From: Coccinella septempunctata
Taxonomy: Eukaryota; Arthropoda; Insecta; Coleoptera; Coccinellidae
NCBI RefSeq assembly: GCF_907165205.1
Contig: NC_058189.1
Coordinates: forward strand, 53,842,270-53,906,269
Direction: 5' to 3'
DNA: 64,000 nucleotides
The notes beneath the pieces were generated by a model. The model did no database searches, was not told the DNA's origin, and worked only from the letters and a program-made list of their open reading frames with translations. Positions 55,489 through 64,000 of the stretch are shown piece by piece (the stretch's first letter is position 1; each line of letters starts with the position of its first letter). The position numbers and the translations under genes were made by a program.

Positions 55489-56100
55489 TCAGAAAAATGT
55501 TTCTTCTTCGTTGTAAGAAAATGTACCACCTTTTAAACTTATTTTCAGTTGTGGAAAGAGATGATAGTTGGATGGAGTCAAATCTGGTGAATAAGGGGGG
55601 TGTTCTTGTAATTCAAACCCTAAATCACGAATTTTTTGCATGACAACATGAGATTTGTGTGCAGGTGCGTTGTCCTGCAAAAGCAAAACACCTTTGGATT
55701 GCTTTCCGCGTCTTTCCTCTTTAATTTTTTCCCGTAGAGTGGTCAGTAATTTCGAATATTAATCACCGGTTATTGTTCTATTGGAGTAATCAATCATGAT
55801 TACTCCATGGCAATCCCAAAAAACTGAGGCAAGAACTTCTCCAGCAGATTTTTGGACCCGAAACTTCTTAGGTCTTGCAGAACCAGAGTGTCGTCATTCC
55901 ATCGATTGTTATTGCTTTGTTTCTGGATCGTAGAAATGTACCTTAGTCTCATCCACAATAACAATTCGGTTTAAAAAGTTTACATCGTTTTCGAATCGAG
56001 CACAGATCGAAAGCGATGCTTCTACCCTTGCACGCTTTTGATCAACATTCAAACATTTGGGGATCCATTTTGCAGCAATTTTTCCCATGTCCAAATTCAC
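55489..56100 (-). pseudogene. Mariner transposase, middle and C-terminal pieces (copy 5)
   Basis: Two frames. The first (56100-55909) reads NLDMGKIAAKWIPKCLNVDQ, RARVEASLSICARFENDV and IVIVDETKVHFYDPETKQ; the first catalytic Asp is kept but the invariant Trp after DET is Lys. The second (55686-55489) reads LLQDNAPAHKSHVVMQKIRD and EHPPYSPDLTPSNYHLFPQL, so the second and third catalytic Asp are present, while SPDLAPSDYH has become SPDLTPSNYH. Several indels separate the pieces. Confidence 0.88.
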
Positions 56101-56128
56101 ATCAATTTGGACATGAGAAAAATTGCTG
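56073..56128. repeat. Local inverted duplication inside mariner copy 5
   Basis: Arms of 25 bp (56073-56097 and 56104-56128) with one mismatch, separated by cacatc. The left arm, cagcaatttttcccatgtcc plus aaatt, is normal mariner sequence. The right arm is its reverse complement and replaces sequence found in the other copies. It looks like a template-switch event. Confidence 0.92.
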
Positions 56129-56162
56129 TATGATGAAAGCGTTCGTATGAAATATTCAGTTA

Positions 56163-56462
56163 TTAAGATATCCGTTTCAGCCCAATTCGACGGTTTGATA
56201 AAATAATGTCATGAACTGCATCGATATTTTCGGGGATTGACACAGAAACTGGCCTTCCCGATCGGTCATCATCTTCAGTGGAAAATTTACCTCTTTTGAA
56301 GCTTGCAGACCATTTTTTCACGGTCGCATACGAAGGATATTGATCACCAAAGGTATAAAGCATATTTTCGTAAATCTGCATACCTCTTAACCCATTTAAA
56401 TACAGGTACTTGATGATGGATCGATACTCCAATTTTTTAATTTTAACAATTTCGGTGGACAT
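56163..56462 (-). pseudogene. Mariner transposase N-terminus (copy 5)
   Basis: A 99-codon frame starting at the authentic Met (MSTEIVKIKKLEYRSIIKYL). It covers the first helix-turn-helix (QIYENMLYTFGDQYPSYATV, KKWSASFKRGKF) and the linker DDRSGRPVSVSIPENIDAVH, ending in DIILSNRRIGLKRIS followed by a stop. The second helix-turn-helix is disrupted just downstream by the local inverted duplication. Upstream of the start is the usual 5' leader of about 150 bp. Confidence 0.88.
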
Positions 56463-56621
56463 CGTCTTTCTTCTAATTCATTGCGTAACTCTGGTTTAGT
56501 TTTTTGACCTCAAACTTCACACTGACATTTCTAATTAGTTATTGTTCGTTGTTATTGTAACGCAATATTTTTTTATGCATGGAACTGGTCTAGGCTAACT
56601 AGATATCGATACATCCTCGTA

Positions 56622-58328
56622 CGTATATGATCACTTTTCATTAGTTTTCATGTCCTTGGCTATGAAAGACTGACAAGAACGAGTTACATTCATAAAGAAT
56701 CTCTTTCTTCACAATGAATCGATATTTCTTTTTCATATCTTCTCTTTATAGGGATGAATTGCAAACGAAAATCTTGTCGAATGAATTCCTTAAACTATAT
56801 TGAAATCTTCATCAAAATCTGACATCTGGTTCGAGAGTTATGTAAGGACAAACAAACACATCAAGAAGTAAGGAAATTCAATTATATTTTCGTTTTTGGT
56901 CTGAATCTATTTGTAGTAGCTTGAATTTGAGCCTCTTCGTGAACCTTTCTTCGGGATCCATGCCTAGTCTCTGCCACTGATATCCAAATATTGCCATGAA
57001 ATTTCCGATATAATAGCTACAAAGAATCAGCTTTGCATTGGCGTGCACGCCATTTTGCAACTCCCACTCAGCATACATCAAATAACAAAGAATCTGCGAA
57101 ATTAGTTCGCCAATAAGTAAATGAAAATTTTATTTCCAGCAACTACAATATTTCATTTCATATTTTTTTTTTCATGAAATATAAAATTTCATCCCCGATT
57201 AACGGTTTAGCAGAAGCCTTATAGACGCTGCTGAGGCGACTCTTACTCTGAAATATCCAACCATTTATGTTCTCATAGTAAAACCATCTTGAAGTATAGA
57301 TTATCGTGGTTACGCTGCTCTGATGATAGCACAATAATGTCCATTATTCTGTGGTTACCTTGATTGAGTCATGGACCAGGATGGATGCTTTAGGAGGCAG
57401 TAATTCTATGGCGTAGATAGAAAAACAAACCATGACCAACACAAGTACCTTTCATAACATTATTGTGCTCGAGAGATTGGAAGTACCTGTGAGAATCTAG
57501 GTAGAGCAGAACTTCTATGGATTTCGAGAAAATGAGATCTAAGGAGAAGAGTGCTCCAAATTCTTCTTGTTTTGGATGAAAACATTTTTTAATGTTTATA
57601 GACTTTTTTTACCTCGTGTTTTTTCGTGTTATCGCTTAGACAATTCTTTACCTACGTAATTATTTTTTCTCTGTGTAAGGAAAAACGCCTGCACTGGTGT
57701 GTATATTTGTTTACGAGCTGAATGAGAAGTCTGCCGTCCTTGACCCCAACATAATATCGCATACATGTCAGCGGCCCCTGTTGGCTATCAGGATTCCCAA
57801 CATACGTATCTCTCTTCCTTGTGGCTACGTAGGATTTATGGAATTGCCAGACGAGTTAGCACGGATGTTGCAATTGCATTTAATTACTGTTGAATGTCCT
57901 CTGAAAGGACGCCGAATAGTAAAATCGACGATATTATGTTCAGGCCTATTCGACATAATGAACAATTCTTTCTGCTTAAATGGTATGAGTTGGTGGTCTG
58001 TGTGATTTTTAACGATTGAGTCTATTGTTGTTTCCATTATAAATGTGTGTATGTGTGTTCGTACTTGGAATTCGTGGAACAGTCTTGAAATAATGCTTCT
58101 AGAGAATTTATATATCTAAGGTTTTAAAACTACTACTTGAACCTTCCTTAAGGGAACCATTTTCGCCTATTCGTTAGATCATGCCCTCATGATTAGGACA
58201 CGTCTTATTCATTGAATTGAAACCTATTTTATTCTTCTTCTTCTATTCTATTTGTCATTAGAAAAAAGACTAATATTCTATTCATTCGAGTTTATTTTCA
58301 CTAGAGACGATGACTTTTACACAATATA
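56622..58328. other. No recognised gene; unassigned frames
   Basis: A 102-codon plus frame (57697-58005) and a 70-codon minus frame (57825-58037) overlap in a less AT-rich patch. Neither has a known motif. A 12-bp inverted pair (agcacaataatg at about 57328, cattattgtgct at about 57458) is isolated. Confidence 0.3.
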
Positions 58329-59602
58329 CGAGGATGTATTGATATCTAGTTAGCCTAGACCAGTTCCATGCATAAAAAAATATTGCATTACCATAGCAAC
58401 GAACAATAACTCATTAGAAGTATCAGTGTGAAGTTTGAGATCAAAAAAGTAAACCAGAGCAATGAATTAAAAGAAAGATGTCCACCGAAATTGTGAAAAT
58501 CGAAAAATTTGAGTATCGAGCCATCATCAAGTACCTGTATTTAAAAGGGTTAAGAGGTAAGCAGATCTACGAAGATATGCTTAATACCCTTGGCGATCAA
58601 TGTCCTTCGTATGCGACCTTGAAAAGTTGGACTGCAAGCTTCAAAAGAGGTAAATTTTCCATTTTCCACATGATGACCGAACAGGAAGGCCAGTTTTTGT
58701 GTCAGTCCCCGAAAATATCGATGTAGTTCATGACATGATTTTATCAAAGCGTCGAATTCTGCTAAAACGGTTATCTGAAGCTCTGAATATTTCATAAGAA
58801 CGCATTCATCGTATAGTTCAAGTCAATTTGGAAAATTTGCTGCAAAATGGATCCCCAAATGTTTGAGTGTTGACCAAAAGCGTGCAAGGGTAGAAGTATC
58901 GCGTTCGATCTGTGCTCGATTTGAAAACGATGTAGACTTCTTGAACCGAATTGTTACTATGTATGAGACTTGGGTACATTTATGCGATCCAGAAACAATG
59001 CAACAATCGATGGAATGACGACACTCTGGTTCTCCAAGAGACCTAAGAAGTTTCGTGTCCAAAAATCTGTTGGAAAAATTCTTGCTTCAGTTTTTTGGGA
59101 TTTCCATGGAGTAATCATGATTGATTTTCTGGATAAGGGTAGAACAATAACCGGAGATTACTATTCTGATATATACTGGCACTACGGCAAAAAAATTAAA
59201 CACGCGGAAAGCTATCCAAAGGTGTTTTGTTTTTGCAGGACAACGCAGCTGCACACAAATTTCATGTTGCCATGCAAAAAATTCGTGATTTAGGGTTTGA
59301 ATTACTAGAACACCCCCTGATTCACCAGATTTGGCTCCATCCGACTATGATCTCTTTATTCAACTAAAAAAAGTTTGAAAGGTCGTATATTTTCTTCCAA
59401 CGAGGAGGTAATGAAAGCTGTGGAGGTCTGGTTCGCAGAGCAAGAAGAAACATGTTTTTTGAAAGGTGTAGAGACGTTTTAGGTTCGCTGTAAAAAATGT
59501 ATCCAATTAAGAAGCGAATATGTTGAATAATAATATATTTTGACATTGAAATTTTGTTTGATTTTATAGTAGGCTAAGAATTTTCCAATATACCTATCCT
59601 CG
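58329..59602 (+). mobile_element. Mariner element copy 6, full length
   Basis: 1274 bp, flanked by TA at 58327-58328 and 59603-59604. The left end is CGAGGATGTATTGATATCTA. The right end, inverted, is CGAGGATAGGTATATTGGAA, which contains a 4-5 bp insertion relative to the other copies. The transposase is present end to end but in several frames with stops. Confidence 0.93.
58478..59480 (+). pseudogene. Mariner transposase (copy 6), frameshifted
   Basis: Starts at the authentic Met (MSTEIVKIEKFEYRAIIKYL). A frameshift after KRGKFS gives EGQFLCQSPKISM and a stop at 58727. Remaining pieces follow in other frames: SICARFENDVDFLNRIVT, then MYETWVHLCDPETMQQSME, where the first catalytic Asp is Tyr as in copy 2; KKFRVQKSVGKILASVFWDF, then HGVIMIDFLDKGRTITGDYY; FLQDNAAAHKFHVAMQK with the second Asp; and a C-terminal region containing SPDLAPSDYDLF in a shifted frame, then EVMKAVEVWFAEQEE. 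It is inactive. Confidence 0.88.
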
Positions 59603-59604
59603 TA

Positions 59605-62600
59605 TATACTGTCAAATTCCTATGTTCAAAAGTGAGCCTTGTTTTAGCCGAAAATGAAGCTGAACTCCATTAAATGAAATGTGAAGTACTGATCTGTCTC
59701 AAGGGTAACTCTTGCATAAAACTAATGGTGACAACTTAGGAATAATTTAGACCAAATGTAATGATCAGTTTTCAAACTTATCTTCAGTTTTCTTACACTC
59801 GTGTGTTTATTTCCTGTTCTATCAGAGGGTATGAAGTATCGTATCAATTATCTAAACGTGTAGAGGTTAAATTACTTATCCTAGTGAAAACTGTGTGCCT
59901 ATGTTTTAAGATTAGTTTAGGATTTTCATCAAGTATCGCCCACATCAATTCAATTATTGGGAAATTATTCACTATTGGTTTCAGACTGAAATGCAAGGTC
60001 ATACCCTTTTTGTTCCTCATTTTTCGCCAGTTGGAATATATTGTTGCTCATTTCATCCGAACTTTCAGACCTTTTCCCGATCAGAAAGTACTATCTTGCT
60101 AGTCTCTCTTATGTAGTATTGACCTCCGTGTCAACAAGACCCCATGCAGAAAGTACAAGGAAGAATAGAAGGCATATAAAGGGAACCAGGAATAAACACA
60201 AACCATTGTTTCCTGCACAATGACTCATGTATTAGAATTGAAGACCTTACGGACGGCGTAATGAATTATTCATACAAATTGTTGTACCGTACGACAGAAT
60301 TTGTTCCTTTTTCGGACATAAAGATGAATTGTAAGATATTCTAGTTATTTGTGTTTTATTGTACGGAGTTTGGAGTTCAAGGAACTTGATGCTTGGACTC
60401 TTGTTGAATGAATACCTTCCGATGCGGAGATAACTTATTCATTGTATCAGTAAATAACAGAATTTTTATCAATCAAAATATGAATCTTTTATATTTGTCT
60501 GATTTTAATTAGCATTTCCATAAGGACTGCGTAACCTTTTTGATAAAGGAGATAATGAATTTAAAATTTTCATTTATTATGGTGGTTACTAAGATCCTCA
60601 GGTATTTTTGCTGCATTGTGCAGGATGTTGCAAAGTTCAGTTCAAAAAAATTTGCATATTTTTACACCCTATTTATTCTGAATTATAACTTTGAATCTAA
60701 ATTTCAACAATTAAAGAAGCCTGAAGTTCACTAAGGAGTCACGAAAATCAGTCAGTCAGTGAGTGGCGGGATTTTTTGGTGTCTGTGTTGAAAGACAATC
60801 AGGGTTGGTCAGTTGAGGGCATATTCTAGTTATAGATTTCTATCATAAATTTCTATAAAAGTCAGAAAATATCAAAGCTCAATAATAACGAACTATATCA
60901 ACTGAATACAATCTTTATGATGATTTTAGATGATCAATCTCCCCGAAGTACTTAAAGCTGAATTTCCTCTCGTGTACCCCACAGAGATCACAATTATCGT
61001 AGAAAAGTACCCCCTCGTGGTGCAATTTGATTTATAACAGATTCTGATTATTCAGTTATTGCTGGGCAGACAGAACGTCCGTTAATAAATTTATTCATGA
61101 TTCCATATCATGTAGGTAGTGAGTAATGTGACTATGGACCCTGTAATAGATATTTCCCTCCAGTATCCTGGAGAGTGTTTATTTACGTATACAGGTATAT
61201 TTTAATCCTCCATGCAGCTTAATGAAGAAATAATAAACCAGTTGTTCAATGATTATGGAATAGTTATCCTAGCGGATTTGAGTGTGAATAATCGCTGATT
61301 ACTGAAGTGGAAATGGTCGAAATTATAACAATTTTATTCTGAGGTCATTATTGGATAATGAGGGGTCATTAAATAAGAGTGCAAGATTCAAAGGTTCAAT
61401 AAAATATGGTTTTATGCACCAGAGCCTTGTAATACCTACTCATCGAGCTATGATATTTGGGAATTATGTTTGGAACAACATATCTGATGAACGTCCTTCC
61501 CTCTGCCGACATTGAGGTAATTTTTCTGAAAAAAAATGTCCAATATCAGTGGTCGTGGGATTGTTCACTTAAATCAGTGACTCAGTAACCATACAGCCAA
61601 AAGTCTAAAGACGTCCAATCAATCTAGCAAGTAAAATCTACCTGCTGAAACCGCTTGTCTTCAAGAACAAATTTCTCAACTGAAAATGGGACAAAAATAA
61701 CTTGTTGATCAAAGCAGATCGTTTCCAATGCACCATTACTGCATTACCTGGTTCGTGTTTGAAGGAAATCAGTTCAGTTTTCCTCAAGGTCACAATGTTC
61801 CCTAAACAGTGTCACATTTTAATTGTAGTGCATTCTGAATAGATAATAATAATAAGTAATAATCTATCTAACACGCGTTCAATTAAGATCCTTTTATGGC
61901 CTCGAAAGTTTTCTGGAGTTTTCAAAAATAACTCGGGGTATTCATATGGAGAAAATGCCTGAAATATGGAAAATATTCATTTGTAGCTTGACATTCAGGT
62001 TTCTCGGTCGTATAAAGTGAAATATCCCAATCATTCTATTACAAGACACCAAGAAGACTTTTAATGAAGTCACACCCGTCGATAACTAGCGACAATTGCT
62101 ACAATGAATCCCAAGAATGCGTACAGCAATGGTAAGAGGAAATATTTATGGGTGTTATTTCACGAAGTACTTCTATTCGGGATGATAAAAGAGAACAATT
62201 GATGGTGCAATATGGACGGAAACAACAGATATATCTCGAGAACGTACATTGAATCCTATAAAGAAATATTTTATATAATGACTTTAGAAAGCTCCAGAAA
62301 AACATTACAAACTGCAGCACATCTGTAACAATTTGAAATCTTCAACTGCTTTCGTATTTATCCAGTTACTTTTTGAGGAATGCAAATTTTTAAACTTATT
62401 AGAGACACCACAGCTGATTTCATTCGGGAACATTTGTTTGGTCACTTTTGTCCTGAAGAAAAATGAATTTAATGCATTGATGATCAATGGAAGTCAACGA
62501 AGGAAAAACTCAAACAAATTCATACTGAAAGTTGTAGTGCAGCAGGTAGTATTCTTATGAATGCTAAGGATCGACAGATCTTCTATCTTTTGAAAATTTG

Positions 62601-63964
62601 CTATAAGGGTTCACGGCAAAGTTTTTTTTTTATTGCAGCCATTGGGTTTTAAGAAGAACATTAGAACTGTCGAATTTTCCCACCCTTTTGGGGTGAACAT
62701 CTCAACTGGATAGTAATATTCAAATGAAAACTGGATTTTTATGGCAATTGGAGTTTGCTGAGAATTTCGAGAGATTTGTTCGAATTTTTTTCCTACTCAT
62801 TCGAGCCTCAATCAGAAGTAGATACGACAAAACTACAAGGGAAACAAAAAGTTCAAAACTCGCTGGAGCTTCTCTCCAAATTTGTGTAACGACCAAGGGC
62901 TCACAAAAAAAATAAAAGGGGGACTCTTATATGATCCAACAGATTTGCAATCGAAATAGCATATCGCATGATGTAAATTTTAAATTGTTATTGTGTAGAT
63001 GTTTGGAGGAAAAAAACCTGGGAAGAATTTACCCTTAAGTACCCTCTATCTCGAAAACAAGTTCGCTCATAAGATTTTTTTCTTAAAATTACGCAATGTA
63101 CCTCCAATTTAGGAACAATCTGTCTTTCGATTTAATTCGGCTACAAAAATTTTTTCACACTCTACACAGTAATGCTAATAAAACTTGATCGAACTGAATG
63201 AAAGTAATTTATATCGAACTCTTATCAATACTCAGGAGAATGTGTTGAGAGTAATGAATTCCGAAAGTATCCTGTCACTTTGTAGGTATAGGACAGTGTG
63301 TTGCCACTTCACTTATTCCTAAGTCTGTACCTTCTATTTGGGATACAATATCAATTCTAGCATTCTATAGGTTATTAGAGGTGACTGCGAACAGTGAAAG
63401 TATCAAAAATTTCAGTACATATTGATTTATGAACGAATAATTGAAGTATGCCATTGCAGGTCGTGTTAGTATGAATTTTTAATAGCAACTTTAATTAATG
63501 TTTTCAGATGTGAAAGGACTCCGCTATAAAATAATGGATAAAATTCCTTAAATTGACCGACAAATAAGAATTCGATCATATTCGCTTATATTCAATCAAT
63601 AAACTGGAGAAAATATTGTTTATTATTGAATTTTATATCATTCTATCGACTCAGATTGAAGAAATATATAAAAACAAGTCTTTCATTTACAGATCGTCAT
63701 CGATGTGGGAGAAAAAGATCTTTTTTTAGTATTGAAAGGTGAGTTCCATTATCCTTACTTTATTTAGAATATTTTCATGGAGAAATTAATGAGAAAACTA
63801 TGATTTGGTGTTTGAAATTAGATTTACTTCAACTAGGTATTAATCTGATTAGCATATTGGGTTGAACATAAATTATTGCCTCGAGGAATCCGAACCTAAG
63901 AATAAAATCTTCAACGATTGAATTTTCAATCTGAAATCTAGCTTTTCTCTCCGGAAAAAGAGTA
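59605..63964. other. Long stretch without recognised element
   Basis: About 4.4 kb of AT-rich DNA with scattered frames of up to 113 codons, none with a known motif. A short run of atcagtcagtcagtgagtgg occurs near 60750 and an ATA/TAA-rich microsatellite near 61845. I see no inverted-repeat element. Confidence 0.4.
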
Positions 63965-64000
63965 ATTCAAAAGAAGATGTCCACCGAAATTGTGAAAATC
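63965..64000 (+). mobile_element. Mariner copy 7, start of transposase at window edge
   Basis: The last 24 bases (63977-64000) read MSTEIVKI in frame, identical to the transposase start of copies 4, 5 and 6. They are preceded by aattcaaaagaag, close to the usual leader end (aattaaaagaaag). The normal 150-bp leader and the CGAGGATGTATTG end are not seen further left, so this copy is 5'-truncated or its leader was replaced. The body lies outside the window. Confidence 0.75.

Larger units (their letters stand above)
55353..56619 (-). mobile_element. Mariner element copy 5, near full length
   Basis: 1267 bp, flanked by TA at 55351-55352 and 56620-56621. The ends are CGAGGATATATTGAAAAATT and, inverted, CGAGGATGTATCGATATCTA. 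All transposase regions are present but broken into at least three frames. A 25-bp inverted duplication was created inside (56073-56128, listed separately). Non-autonomous. Confidence 0.93.

Noticed and set aside
57328..57470. 12-bp inverted pair agcacaataatg / cattattgtgct as a MITE
   Set aside because: Similarity does not extend beyond the 12 bases and no target duplication is seen.
1..64000. CRISPR array, operon, rRNA or bacterial features
   Set aside because: No regularly spaced identical repeats, no clustered long frames and no rRNA-like blocks. The window is eukaryotic in character.

Overview
The window looks like AT-rich arthropod nuclear DNA, most likely an insect and possibly a beetle (the beetle guess is weak). 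There are no operons, ribosome binding sites or long intact reading frames. Every recognisable protein fragment belongs to a transposable element, and most open frames are chance frames or shadows of these relics. No complete host gene can be supported. The best host-gene hint is one 40-bp candidate exon at 28800-28839 with good splice signals.

Layout. 0-11.7 kb: a CR1-like LINE 3' end, two defective mariner copies, two copies of a second LINE relic, and a long stretch with nothing recognisable. 11.7-15.7 kb: a dense cluster with a Tc3-like transposase scrap, two copies of a CAGGGTG-ended non-autonomous DNA element (one carrying a nested MITE with an 8-bp target duplication), and a gag-only LTR retroelement relic on the minus strand. 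16-28 kb: an unidentified coding relic, two copies of a GATCGC-ended repeat family, a half mariner, a LINE tail and a palindromic MITE. 28.6-31.4 kb: the candidate exon, then a three-level nested insertion (P-like MITE inside a hAT-like MITE inside a CAGGGTG element). 31.6-33 kb: a degenerate minisatellite split by a Jockey-like LINE with a short target duplication. 33-45.5 kb: several MITEs, further copies of the dispersed repeats, and a 0.8-kb direct repeat pair. 46.4-49 kb: a decayed Crypton-like tyrosine recombinase next to a nearly full-length Tc1-like element. 50-60 kb: three more mariner copies and a 1.7-kb foldback element with long inverted arms. 60-64 kb: no recognisable element until another mariner reading frame begins at the right edge.

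The elements do not form a pathway. They record successive waves of transposition. All six measurable mariner copies are defective, and two of them share the same loss of the first catalytic Asp. The Tc1 copy lacks its catalytic Glu and the tyrosine recombinase lacks its Tyr nucleophile. Between the repeats, a few repeat-free, less AT-rich blocks with clustered homeodomain- or Sox-like sites are possible regulatory DNA, by inference only. Family assignments are from motif recognition by eye, without database searches.
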